Assembly: GCF_000023285.1 (NCBI RefSeq)
Contig: NC_013162.1
Coordinates: forward strand, 496,001-560,000
Length of the DNA: 64,000 bases
Direction: 5' to 3'
Source: Capnocytophaga ochracea DSM 7271
GTDB taxonomy: Bacteria; Bacteroidota; Bacteroidia; Flavobacteriales; Flavobacteriaceae
Of this stretch, positions 43,721-53,000 are shown piece after piece (position 1 is the first letter of the stretch; the number at the start of each line of letters is the position of its first letter). A program made the translations under genes and the position numbers. The notes below the pieces were generated by a model, which did not search any database, had not been told where the DNA came from, and worked only from the letters and a program-made list of their open reading frames with translations.

Positions 43721-44965
43721 TTAAAAATATTCTTCTCTCAAGCCCTTTTTTATTTTTTCATTGTCTAGTGTAAAAGTATATTCTTCTGGGAAATACTCTG
43801 AAAGTTCTAATTCTGAGGTACTGAACTGTAGTTCAGAAAGGAGAGGGTATTCTTCTTTTATGTCTAAATCATACTCGCTTTTAATTATAAATTTAGGTGT
43901 ATTTTCTCCTCCTATTTTAGCAACGTTCTTAATATCTATTGGTAATAGATAAGCATCTTTTAAAATCCATCTCTTTATATCATTAGAGAAAAATATTTTC
44001 GATGTATCATAATAAATGTATTTTGCTGACATTTGATCATTATAATAAGAAGTATAGTCTTCTATTTCTTCTTTCAATTGAATAGCTTCTTCTTTTCCTA
44101 TTTTAAGATTACTTTCTACTGAAATAGTATCTTCGGTATAATCATTATAGCCTCTATAATCATCATTAGCAGTTAGAATGCGATGTAGTTCTTCTTCTGT
44201 TTTATAACTGTATATAGGAATACTTCTACCTATAGTAATTGGATAAATCTCTTCGTCGGCATTATACTTACCTAAATTAATATAGAATCTCAATTCACGA
44301 AGTATTGAAACAACTATATCTGAACTAATTTCTTGAATTTTTTCTTTTCCATTGTTTTGTAGTCTTTCCTTAAACTCATTGGTTGTTTCAAATTCTCCTT
44401 TTTGTGCCCATTTTAAGAAGTTATCTTTAATTCTTGCTTTTATTTTTGCTATATCTGAAGTGTTTCTTAAAGATTCTTGCTCTTTTCTAATTCTTGCTTC
44501 CTTTTCTTCAAGCCTCTTTGTTTCTCGTTCCTGTTCTTCTTTAAGGCGTTTTTCTTGTAGTTCCTGTTCTCTTTTAGTCTTAGCTAATTTTTCTTGCTCT
44601 TCTCGTTTTTGCTGTTGAATTATTTGTCGCTGTTTCTCTTCTTTTTCTTTTTTGAGTTCAGCAGGAGTTTTGAGTTTTTCAGCGGCTTTCATTTCGTCTG
44701 CTATTTTAGTGATAAGTGCGTATGCTTGTATTGAACCGTGTTTTTTGCTATAAGTAGCGAGTTTTTGGTTAAACATTCCTCTAAGCATAGCTTCACCGAA
44801 GTCTTTATCTTTTCTTAGCCGATTAATTTCAGAAAGAGGAATACCTACCTGCTGTAAGTATTTATTCTCTATGGCTTCTACTTTTTTTTGATAAGCTGTT
44901 TTTTGTTGTGCAAAAGTAGGAACTACCAATAACAATAGTAGCCCTATTAAAAACATTCTTTTCAT
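43721..44965 (-). CDS. secreted coiled-coil protein of unknown function
   Basis: A 414-residue exported protein with signal peptide MKRMFLIGLLLLLVVPTFAQ. Residues about 95-170 form a long Lys/Glu/Gln-rich coiled coil (QQKREEQEKLAKTKREQELQ). A soluble region follows with ARIKDNFLKWAQKGEFETT, a motif seen in several uncharacterised Bacteroidota proteins, and a C-terminal mixed alpha/beta part. I cannot assign a function. It is 16 bases downstream of the YD-repeat lipoprotein and 12 bases upstream of the nuclease-like gene, so it should be cotranscribed with both. Confidence 0.7.
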   Translation of the reverse strand: MKRMFLIGLLLLLVVPTFAQQKTAYQKKVEAIENKYLQQVGIPLSEINRLRKDKDFGEAMLRGMFNQKLATYSKKHGSIQAYALITKIADEMKAAEKLKTPAELKKEKEEKQRQIIQQQKREEQEKLAKTKREQELQEKRLKEEQERETKRLEEKEARIRKEQESLRNTSDIAKIKARIKDNFLKWAQKGEFETTNEFKERLQNNGKEKIQEISSDIVVSILRELRFYINLGKYNADEEIYPITIGRSIPIYSYKTEEELHRILTANDDYRGYNDYTEDTISVESNLKIGKEEAIQLKEEIEDYTSYYNDQMSAKYIYYDTSKIFFSNDIKRWILKDAYLLPIDIKNVAKIGGENTPKFIIKSEYDLDIKEEYPLLSELQFSTSELELSEYFPEEYTFTLDNEKIKKGLREEYF

Positions 44966-44981
44966 TGTATTTTGAATTTTG

Positions 44982-45875
44982 TTAATAATATTCTATGGTT
45001 CTTATGGTAACAGATTTAGGGGTAGCATCTTGGAAGTAAATTCTTTTTACCCAATTTCCTTTGCTATCTGATTCATAACGAGAATAAGATACTTCAATCC
45101 ACTTATCTTCAAGTTTTGTAGTAGTATTTCGTTTTCCTATAAGATTACCCTTACTGTCATATTCTGAATATTCTATTCTCTCTCCTACTTTTATATCAGG
45201 AATAGGGTCGCTACTATACTCATCACTTATGATAGGAGTTCTATGCTCTATCAATTGATTATTTTCATTATACTTAAAGAACTCATTAAATTTTTTATCA
45301 TCAGCTCCGAGAACAATTAGATTACCTTTCTCATCATACTGATAATTTTTCTCAGAAAAAACGAGATACTCACCTGCTATGTTCTCTTCTGTCCTGATTA
45401 ATTGTCCCTTTGAGTTATATTTATAAATTATTTCATCTCTTGTACTACCATTAGGCAAAATTATTTTCTTCTTACTTTTATGCCCCTCATTATCATATTC
45501 ATAAATATAAGACATTCTTTTATCCTTAGGACGGTGATCTGTGTAGTATTCCTCATACTCTTCTCTTACAAGTCTATCTCCTTCGTAAATATAAGTAGTT
45601 TTAGTATTCAAAAACCTATTGGGTAATGGCTCTGAAGTAGCTATTTCTGTAACATTTCCTTTTTTATTGAACAAGATTTTTTTTGTACCTTCATAGCTAA
45701 GTTCTTTCCCTGCTAGAATTCTTCCTGACTCTTCTACTGCCTTATAAGTAGCATACTCAATGGATTTTACATTCCCTTTTAGTTCATATTTTTGCAAATC
45801 TTCAGTCTGCTTGTCAGATTGCCCACAAGCTATCTGTAATAGTAAACTAATTAATAGTATGATTCTATTCCTCAT
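44982..45875 (-). CDS. lipoprotein with YD (RHS-like) repeats
   Basis: A 297-residue lipoprotein: MRNRIILLISLLLQIACGQS carries a lipobox with Cys17. The mature part is a beta-rich series of YD-type repeats (YIYEYDNEGHKSKKK, YKYNSKGQLIRTEEN, YQYDEKGNLIVLG, YSEYDSKGNLIGKRN), similar to short YD-repeat proteins of Bacteroidota rather than giant RHS toxins. It has no core-protease or toxin tip. It is the second gene of the minus-strand group in the rpoB-rpoC gap. Confidence 0.75.
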   Translation of the reverse strand: MRNRIILLISLLLQIACGQSDKQTEDLQKYELKGNVKSIEYATYKAVEESGRILAGKELSYEGTKKILFNKKGNVTEIATSEPLPNRFLNTKTTYIYEGDRLVREEYEEYYTDHRPKDKRMSYIYEYDNEGHKSKKKIILPNGSTRDEIIYKYNSKGQLIRTEENIAGEYLVFSEKNYQYDEKGNLIVLGADDKKFNEFFKYNENNQLIEHRTPIISDEYSSDPIPDIKVGERIEYSEYDSKGNLIGKRNTTTKLEDKWIEVSYSRYESDSKGNWVKRIYFQDATPKSVTIRTIEYY

Positions 45876-45930
45876 TTTGTTGTTTTTTTTGAGGAAGTAG
45901 ATTGTATGCTTTACAACCTACTTCGTTGGT

Positions 45931-46623
45931 TTATATAATTTTAGCTAATAATTCTTGTGCTTTTTTATTATTGTTGTTGCTACTTTTGGTAAGCCATTCG
46001 ATAGCTTTCTCTTGGTTTTTATCAACAAAGATACCTTCTAAGTAGCAAAATCCTAAATTATATTGAGCTCTTGCTTCTCCTTGAGCAGCAGCTTTTTCCC
46101 ACCAAAAAAAAGCATTCTCATAAGATTGAGGGTTAGATCTCCCTTCAAAGAAACGGAATCCCATTTCAAATTGAGCTTCAGCATCTCCATTTTCTGCTTT
46201 TTCTAAAACTTTGCTTCCTCCGAAAATATCTACTTGTGCTTTTTCCATATTTTCCAAGTATTTAGCAGCTTCATCTTGTTTAGTGGCTATAGCTGATTTT
46301 CTTAAGGTTTTACCCCATTTGTTATCTGTGAATTCTCCATCTGCCCCCAATAGATAGAATTCATAAAAAGGTATCAACATATACCAACCTGATTTACCAC
46401 AATCGTGACATCTTTTTACTCTTTGTGTTAAGTTAAAAAATATCAACGGAACAAAAGCTAATACATAAACTAAAAAAGCTGTGTTTACATTCTCAAAAGA
46501 CTCAAAAATATGGTCTATAAGGTAAGCTCTCAGAATGATGTAATATGCCAAACTGATTAAAAAAGTAATGACGTATTCTTTTCTACTAATACGTCCTTTA
46601 AATGAAAATGGTGCTTTAAACAT
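45931..46623 (-). CDS. DUF805 membrane domain plus Sel1 repeats
   Basis: A 230-residue two-part protein. Residues 1-115 are a DUF805-like membrane domain: FSFKGRISRKEYVITFLISL, two hydrophobic helices, then RVKRCHDCGKSGWYMLIPF. Residues about 145-230 are Sel1-like repeats (GDAEAQFEMGFRFFEG, AAAQGEARAQYNLGFCYLEG, EKAIEWLTKSSNNNN), which mediate protein contacts. It is the first gene of the four-gene minus operon; the gap upstream contains strong inverted repeats. Confidence 0.82.
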   Translation of the reverse strand: MFKAPFSFKGRISRKEYVITFLISLAYYIILRAYLIDHIFESFENVNTAFLVYVLAFVPLIFFNLTQRVKRCHDCGKSGWYMLIPFYEFYLLGADGEFTDNKWGKTLRKSAIATKQDEAAKYLENMEKAQVDIFGGSKVLEKAENGDAEAQFEMGFRFFEGRSNPQSYENAFFWWEKAAAQGEARAQYNLGFCYLEGIFVDKNQEKAIEWLTKSSNNNNKKAQELLAKII

Positions 46624-46729
46624 AGTATAATAATTTTATTTGGTTACCTACTCTCTTCAGGCTTTTCGGTTTCCGCCTTGTTGTTTATATAAGGACATAA
46701 AAAAACGCGGTGCATTCCTTGTTTACTCA

Positions 46730-46844
46730 TTACAGAAGCCCGACCAAAGGCACACTACAAAGTAAAAAGGAATGCCCACGTAACCGCAGGCACTTCCACT
46801 TCACTTCCCTGTAGTGTAAAGAAAAATTGGTCGTATTTCTGTAA
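46730..46844. repeat. long imperfect inverted repeat
   Basis: Three matching blocks are nested: TTACAGAA (46730-46737) with TTCTGTAA (46837-46844), CGACCAA (46741-46747) with TTGGTCG (46827-46833), and ACACTACA (46752-46759) with TGTAGTGT (46810-46817), around a 50-base loop. It could be a structured RNA leader of the minus operon or the remnant of a mobile element. Confidence 0.6.
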
Positions 46845-46890
46845 AGGAAAATGTAAAGCGAAACGCTAATATTGTTTATGTCTTTAAATG

Positions 46891-46977
46891 ACTATTTAAC
46901 CGCAGTTAAATAGTGTTTAAATTGTTCTCGGTTGTCTAATTTTGGTGCATAGTTACGACAAATTTTTGTACTATGCA
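46891..46977. repeat. two further hairpins in the same gap
   Basis: ACTATTTAAC-CGCA-GTTAAATAGT at 46891-46914 is a perfect 10-base stem. TGCATAGT (46946-46953) pairs with ACTATGCA (46970-46977), with an inner ACAAA/TTTGT pair. Confidence 0.6.
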
Positions 46978-47132
46978 AGTTTTTAACATTTATTTTTTTA
47001 CAGATGAGTTGTAAAAAATTAGAAATCAAATAGCAGAAGATAGATCAATGAGGGCGTGAGCACTAATATATTTTGAACTTTATCGCGAGTGATGAGTGTT
47101 GCTATAAATATAACTTTTTCTAACATAAGAGC

Positions 47133-47305
47133 TACAATTTTAATCCTTTTAAGGCGTCTAATAGTATTTCTACTCTTTGTTTGCAACTCTCGAAGAAAGC
47201 TTCACTTTTTACAATTTAGCGCCCTCCCGTAGCGTCCAAAAGTTCGTTGTTCTTTTGGGTGATAGTAGCGACTTGCTGTAATAGATTTTTTAGTTCTTTC
47301 ATCAT
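47133..47305 (-). pseudogene. remnant of a small or truncated gene
   Basis: The minus strand reads MMKELKNLLQQVATITQKNN and on to ELLDATGGR before a TAA at 47216-47218, then continues in the same frame as VKSEAFFESCKQRVEILLDA to a stop at 47133. The first part resembles the N-terminal helix of some PD-(D/E)XK-nuclease-family proteins that run ELLxATGxxFN, suggesting a gene with an internal deletion. An intact 29-residue peptide is an alternative. Confidence 0.35.
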
Positions 47306-47348
47306 TATTTCTTTTGGGATACAAAATTAGGAAATTAAAGTCAAAATA

Positions 47349-47378
47349 TTGTTTTTCGCTGAAAAAAATGTATATTTG
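47349..47378 (+). promoter_or_regulatory. promoter upstream of the acetyltransferase
   Basis: TTG at 47349-47351, 19 bases, TATATTTG at 47371-47378. The next ATG (47406) opens only a 16-codon frame. Confidence 0.6.
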
Positions 47379-47405
47379 TGCGTTTTCTTTCTAAAAAGAA
47401 TTATT

Positions 47406-47544
47406 ATGCAACAACTTACTTACACCACTGACGATAATACAGAATATCAACCCTGATTACTTTTTGGGGCACTTGATGAATATAAGGCTCAATGATAACT
47501 ATCGCCTTAGCTTAGAAACTATTAGCGGATAATGATACTGAACA
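47406..47544 (+). pseudogene. short degraded coding remnant
   Basis: From ATG 47406 the frame reads MQQLTYTTDDNTEYQP and stops, then continues LLFGALDEYKAQ before another stop. A neighbouring frame reads YFLGHLMNIRLNDNYRLSLE. The mixture of protein-like fragments in different frames suggests a decayed gene; support is weak. Confidence 0.25.
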
Positions 47545-47551
47545 TACCAAT

Positions 47552-48064
47552 ATGAATATACGTCCTGTTATCACAACTGATATAGCCTTATTGCAGGCTA
47601 TTGGCAAACAAACTTTCTACGAAACCTTTGCTGAGACTAACACTCCAGAGGATATGGAGCAGTACCTCACTACAAGCTTTGCGACAAGCAAAGTACAGCA
47701 AGAACTATCAAATCCAGATTCTCTTTTCTTCTTTGCCGAAGAAGAAAATGAGGTGATAGGTTATTTGAAGCTCAATTTTGCCTCTGCTCAAACAGAACCA
47801 CAAGACCCTAATGCAATGGAAATAGAACGTATCTATGTGTTAAAAGAATTTCACGGCAGTGGGGTAGGTCAAGCGCTTTATCAAAAAGCTATTGAAGTAG
47901 CTAAAGAGCGAAAAGTATCTTATGTGTGGTTAGGTGTATGGGAGAAGAACGAGAGAGCTTTGCGTTTTTACCAAAAAAATGGATTTGTAGCTTTTGATAC
48001 CCACACCTTCGTCTTAGGCTCTGATGCTCAAACCGATATTTTAATGAAACTGTCGATGTTTTAA
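47552..48064 (+). CDS. GNAT family N-acetyltransferase, PaiA-like
   Basis: A 170-residue cytoplasmic acetyltransferase. The acetyl-CoA site is IERIYVLKEFHGSGVGQALYQKA (motif A, around residues 91-113), followed by WLGVWEKNERALRFYQKNGF (motif B). The pattern is closest to PaiA-type GNATs, which can acetylate polyamines, but the substrate here is not proven. It is the first intact plus-strand gene in the rpoB-rpoC gap, 174 bases after a consensus promoter. Confidence 0.88.
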   Translation: MNIRPVITTDIALLQAIGKQTFYETFAETNTPEDMEQYLTTSFATSKVQQELSNPDSLFFFAEEENEVIGYLKLNFASAQTEPQDPNAMEIERIYVLKEFHGSGVGQALYQKAIEVAKERKVSYVWLGVWEKNERALRFYQKNGFVAFDTHTFVLGSDAQTDILMKLSMF

Positions 48065-48188
48065 GATACGAAAATATAATGATTAGCTATATGCAAAAAA
48101 AATATAGAAGGTCAAGATAATAGTCGGCAGTACAACTCTCTTTGAGTTGATTTTAGAGGGGAGTATGAAATCAATAAAAATATTTAAA

Positions 48189-49253
48189 ATGATACGTAAC
48201 AAAACACTTATTTTCTTTTTACTCATATTATCTGCTTGTGGCAAACAAGCAGGAGAAGACGAACAACAGAAAGGGTATTATTATTCGCAAAGTCTGTTTG
48301 ATCCCTATATAGCTCAGGGTTCTATTTTCACAAGAGAAGTTAAAAATATGCCTTTGGCAACGAACTCGGCTGCCATAGCTGCTTATATGCCCAAAATGCC
48401 CGCTGAATATCTGCCTGAAAAATTTAAAAAAACGGTGCTAACTTCATTGTGTACAACATCTTATAACATTCCTATTTATGTTGTAGATTCTAATAACCCT
48501 CATCAGGAATATGCTAATTTTGAGTCTAAGGACAATAGAGTTATCTACAAAGAAGACCTTATTAAGTATACTACGGGGCGTATTCCCTTGCCTAAATATG
48601 CACAACCGGCAGGCGGAGGGGATAGAGCTTTTGCCGTTTATGACAGAGCAACAGGAATAATGCGAGAATATTTTTACGCTGTTAAAGATGAGAAAGGTAC
48701 TTGGCATTTTGCTGCTTCTGGATATTTTAAAGCAAAACCAAATTTCAAAGATTTGGGTAAGGACAACTTTGCGATGCAACACACCACAGGAGGGTCGGCA
48801 GTAGTGTGTATGCTCAATCCACTCTCTCAAATAGGCATCGCAGAGGCACGAAAAGGTGAGATAAAACACGCTTTGTCATTTACTATTGCTAATGCAGGAA
48901 AAGGCTTTTCTTATCCAGCAAAACAAGGAGATGGAACTTCAACGAACCCCAATGCTCCCTTGCAAGGACAATGGTTTCGCATAGATCCTAAAATTGACCT
49001 TAACAAGCTAAAACTTCGTTCTTTTACCCTTTTGGTAGCCAAAGCGGTACAGAAATATGGAGGTTATGCAGCCGATAAGAATCTTTTTTGCCACGCCTTT
49101 ACTGCTGAACACCCTATAAACGAAATGGTACAAGGGAAACCTAACCCTTGGGAAAAAGGTGGGGATATCTATGAAAAATACAACGGAATAGACCTTAATG
49201 ATTTCCCTTGGCATCTTACCCAATGGGCACCTGTTGATTGGGGGAAAAATTAG
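48189..49253 (+). CDS. secreted lipoprotein of unknown function
   Basis: A 354-residue lipoprotein if started at ATG 48189, which gives MIRNKTLIFFLLILSACGKQ with a lipobox Cys17; in-frame starts at 48147 (TTG) and 48165 (ATG) are less likely. The mature part has segments such as AVYDRATGIMREYFYAV, KGEIKHALSFTIANAGKGF, WFRIDPKIDLNKLKL and AVQKYGGYAADK. Similar wording occurs, to my recollection, in uncharacterised secreted proteins of Actinobacteria, which would make horizontal origin possible. No catalytic motif is recognised. A repeat mosaic follows at once. Confidence 0.7.
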   Translation: MIRNKTLIFFLLILSACGKQAGEDEQQKGYYYSQSLFDPYIAQGSIFTREVKNMPLATNSAAIAAYMPKMPAEYLPEKFKKTVLTSLCTTSYNIPIYVVDSNNPHQEYANFESKDNRVIYKEDLIKYTTGRIPLPKYAQPAGGGDRAFAVYDRATGIMREYFYAVKDEKGTWHFAASGYFKAKPNFKDLGKDNFAMQHTTGGSAVVCMLNPLSQIGIAEARKGEIKHALSFTIANAGKGFSYPAKQGDGTSTNPNAPLQGQWFRIDPKIDLNKLKLRSFTLLVAKAVQKYGGYAADKNLFCHAFTAEHPINEMVQGKPNPWEKGGDIYEKYNGIDLNDFPWHLTQWAPVDWGKN

Positions 49254-49259
49254 CAAATG

Positions 49260-49800
49260 GGGAAAGGTTGAGGAGTTCGGAAGGAAACGGAAAAGTTCGG
49301 AAGAGGGGAGGAAGGTTTTTTGATGAAAAAAGGCTGTAAGTAGGGTGTGGTTAGCTTATAGAGAGCTTATAGGAAGCTTATACGAATCTTGGACGATTGG
49401 TATAGGAAGGGTATATAAGTAATTGATTCATACTGTAATACAACAATGCCAAAAATGCCAAAAACGGAGTTTCGAGGCGAAAGAAAAGGAATCCTCACCC
49501 CAATCACATACTCTCCTATTCGGAGACCACTCCCAAGGAGAGGGGGAAGGTAGTGACGGAAAGAGAATGGGCGGGTTGGGAAATTAGAGAATTAGAAAAT
49601 TTGGAAATTAGCAAATGGAATGGGAGGTTCTAGCTCTTAGGGCATAGGCAGTAGGGGAAAGTATGATGGAAAAAGAAACAAGTGACGAGAGACGAATGAC
49701 GAATGATGAAGGTAATACGGAGGAGATTTCAACTTTGAGAAAGGGCGTAGGACGACAAGCAAATTAGAAACTTTGGCAAAGGTAGTAGCAGGACAGGCGA
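49260..49800 (+). repeat. intergenic repeat mosaic, copy 4
   Basis: The 756 bases before rpoC contain no gene. A G/A-rich segment, the 11-base array (49353-49418), TTTCGAGGCGAAAG, one CTCTCCTATTCGGAG/GGAGAGGGGGAAGG hairpin unit, octamer-like repeats, a short GACGAATGA heptamer run (about 49681-49706) and a CTTTGGCAAAGG segment follow in the same order as in copies 1 and 3. Confidence 0.75.
49353..49418 (+). repeat. 11-base phased array, family 1, copy 4 (6 units)
   Basis: Six units identical or nearly identical to copy 1. Confidence 0.85.
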
Positions 49801-49902
49801 GTAGAAACTTTGAAAGTGTAAAAGTTTGAGACTTCGATAAATTTTATGCTACTAACTATCAACCTCTTAAAATATTCTTCTAAAAATATTGCGAAAAAAT
49901 AA

Positions 49903-49932
49903 TTGCTATTTTAAAAAATAGTTGTACTTTTG
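49903..49932 (+). promoter_or_regulatory. separate promoter of rpoC
   Basis: TTG at 49903-49905, 19 bases, TACTTTTG at 49925-49932, giving a leader of about 70 bases. The leader contains GGCTTTGTGGGGAGACCTC and AAAGCCC, which may pair. Confidence 0.8.
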
Positions 49933-50009
49933 CACGATATTTTGTAAATAGGCTTTGTGGGGAGACCTCTATAAAGCCCGGTAAATTTATTATATTCACC
50001 ATAAATAAT

Positions 50010-53000
50010 ATGGCAAGAGAAAAAAATACAGCTGTTCCTAAATTTGATAAGATTTCGATTGGTTTGGCCTCTCCTGAATCTATCTTAGCCGTTTCACGCG
50101 GTGAGGTTACTAAACCTGAAACTATCAACTATCGTACTCACAAACCTGAACGCGACGGGTTGTTTTGTGAGCGTATTTTTGGTCCTGTAAAGGACTATGA
50201 ATGTGCTTGTGGTAAATACAAACGCATTCGTTATAAAGGCATCGTCTGCGACCGTTGTGGCGTGGAAGTAACCGAGAAAAAAGTACGCCGCGAAAGAGTA
50301 GGACATATCAACCTTGTGGTGCCTATCGCTCACATTTGGTATTTCCGCTCATTACCTAACAAAATAGGTTATTTGTTAGGGCTTCCTTCGAAAAAGTTGG
50401 ATATGATTATCTACTACGAGCGCTATGTAGTTATCCAACCAGGTATTGCCAAAGGACCAGAAGGTGAAGATTTACAATACTTAGACTTCCTTTCAGAAGA
50501 AGAATATCTCGCTATTACTGAGAGTCTTCCTGCTGATAACCAATATTTAGAAGATACTGACCCTAATAAGTTCATTGCTAAAATGGGGGCTGAGTGTCTT
50601 CTTGAACTCTTAGAACGTTTGGATTTAGACGCACTTTCTTACGACTTGCGTCACAAAGCTAATAATGAAAGTTCTAAACAACGCAAAACTGAAGCTCTTA
50701 AACGCTTACAAGTGGTAGAGGCGTTCCGCGAATCTCAAAGAAACCGCGAGAACAAGCCTGAATGGATGATAATGAAGGTGATTCCTGTAATTCCCCCTGA
50801 ATTACGCCCGTTAGTACCGCTCGATGGGGGACGTTTTGCGACTTCCGACCTTAACGATCTTTACAGACGTGTGATTATTCGCAATAACCGTCTAAAACGC
50901 TTGATGGAAATCAAAGCTCCTGACGTGATTTTGCGCAATGAGAAACGTATGCTTCAAGAGTCGGTAGATTCACTTTTCGACAACACACGTAAATCATCAG
51001 CTGTAAAAACAGAGTCTAATCGTCCGCTTAAATCACTTTCTGACTCATTGAAAGGTAAGCAAGGGCGCTTCCGTCAGAACCTCCTCGGTAAACGTGTAGA
51101 CTATTCAGCACGTTCGGTAATTGTGGTAGGTCCTGAACTCAAAATGTACGAATGCGGTTTGCCAAAGAATATGGCAGCCGAACTCTATAAGCCGTTTGTA
51201 ATACGTAAGCTCATCGAGCGCGGTATTGTGAAAACGGTGAAATCAGCTAAGAAAATCATTGACAAGAAAGAGCCCGTAGTATGGGATATCTTGGAGAATG
51301 TAATTAAAGGTCACCCTGTACTACTGAACCGTGCTCCTACTTTGCACCGTCTGGGTATTCAGGCATTCCAACCTAAGCTCATCGAAGGGAAAGCAATACA
51401 GTTGCACCCGCTTGTGTGTACAGCGTTCAATGCCGACTTCGACGGTGACCAAATGGCGGTGCACTTGCCATTAGGTCCTGAGGCTATCTTAGAGGCACAA
51501 CTCTTGATGTTGGCTTCACACAATATCCTCAACCCTGCCAATGGTTCGCCTATTACTGTACCTTCACAAGATATGGTCTTGGGGCTTTACTACATCACCA
51601 AAGGTCGTAAGTCTACCCCTGAATATCCTATTAAAGGGGAGGGTTCAGCTTTTTATTCAGCAGAAGAAGTGAATATCGCTTATAACGAAGGGAAGCTCAG
51701 CTTAAACGCTTTTATTAAAGTGAAAGTGCGTGACCTCGACGAAAATGGCAATGTGTATTACCCCGTAGTAGAAACTACCACTGGACGTGTGCTCTTCAAT
51801 GAGCTTGTACCTTTGGAAGTAGGCTACATCAACGAGGTACTTACCAAAAAATCATTGCGTGATATCATCGGTCGTATCCTAAAAGCTACTAGCATTCCTG
51901 TAACGGGAGACTTCCTTGACAAAATCAAGAATATGGGATACCGCTTTGCCTTTAAAGGCGGATTGTCGTTCAGTTTAGGCGATATTATCATTCCACAAGA
52001 AAAAGCTAATATGATAGCCGAAGCTAACGGACTCGTAGATGGTATTATGATGAACTATAATATGGGTCTCATTACCAATAACGAACGTTATAATCAGGTG
52101 ATTGACGTGTGGACATCTACCAATGCGCAACTTACTGAATTGGCGATGAAACGCATCAGTACAGACCAACAAGGGTTCAACTCAGTGTATATGATGCTCG
52201 ACTCCGGAGCGCGTGGTTCTAAGGAGCAAATTCGTCAGCTTACCGGTATGCGTGGTTTGATGGCAAAACCCAAGAAATCGAGCGTAGGGGGTGGTGAAAT
52301 CATCGAGAACCCTATCTTGTCGAATTTTAAAGAAGGTCTATCTATCCTCGAATACTTTATCTCTACCCACGGTGCCCGTAAAGGTCTTGCCGATACCGCT
52401 TTGAAAACAGCCGATGCGGGTTACTTAACTCGTCGTTTGGTAGACGTATCGCAAGACGTAATCATCAACACCGAAGATTGTGGTACCTTGCGTGGAGTAG
52501 AAGTACGTGCCCTCAAAAAGAACGAGGAAGTAGTAGAAACTCTTGGCGAGCGCGTTTTAGGACGTGTGTCGCTCCACGATGTATACAATCCTCTCACTGA
52601 AGAACTTATTGTGGGTGCTGGTGAAGAAATTACTGAAAAAATAGTAGATAAAATAGAAGCCGCTCCTATCGATATGATAGAAGTGCGCTCGGCACTTACC
52701 TGTGAAGCAAAACACGGTATTTGTGCAAAATGTTACGGTCGCAACCTTTCTACCGGACGTATGGTACAGAAAGGGGAAGCCGTAGGGGTAGTTGCTGCCC
52801 AGTCTATCGGTGAACCAGGTACCCAGCTTACCTTGCGTACCTTCCACGCAGGTGGGGTTGCGGGTAACGTATCAGAAGAAAATAAAACTGAAGCCCGTTT
52901 TGACGGTGTACTAGAAATAGAAGACTTACGCGTAGTTCGTGGTAAAGACAACGAACAAAACCCTGTGGACGTAGTAGTGCGTTCATCTGAGCTCCGCGTG

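Noticed and set aside
46727-46857. Integron attC site or RNase P RNA in the hairpin region
   Set aside because: The attC core sites are absent, and the ACAGAAGCCCG string matches only a small part of RNase P RNA without its other conserved regions.
42989-50009. The rpoB-rpoC island as an integrative element
   Set aside because: No integrase, recombinase, transposase, tRNA target or clear direct terminal repeats were seen. It is described as accessory DNA only.
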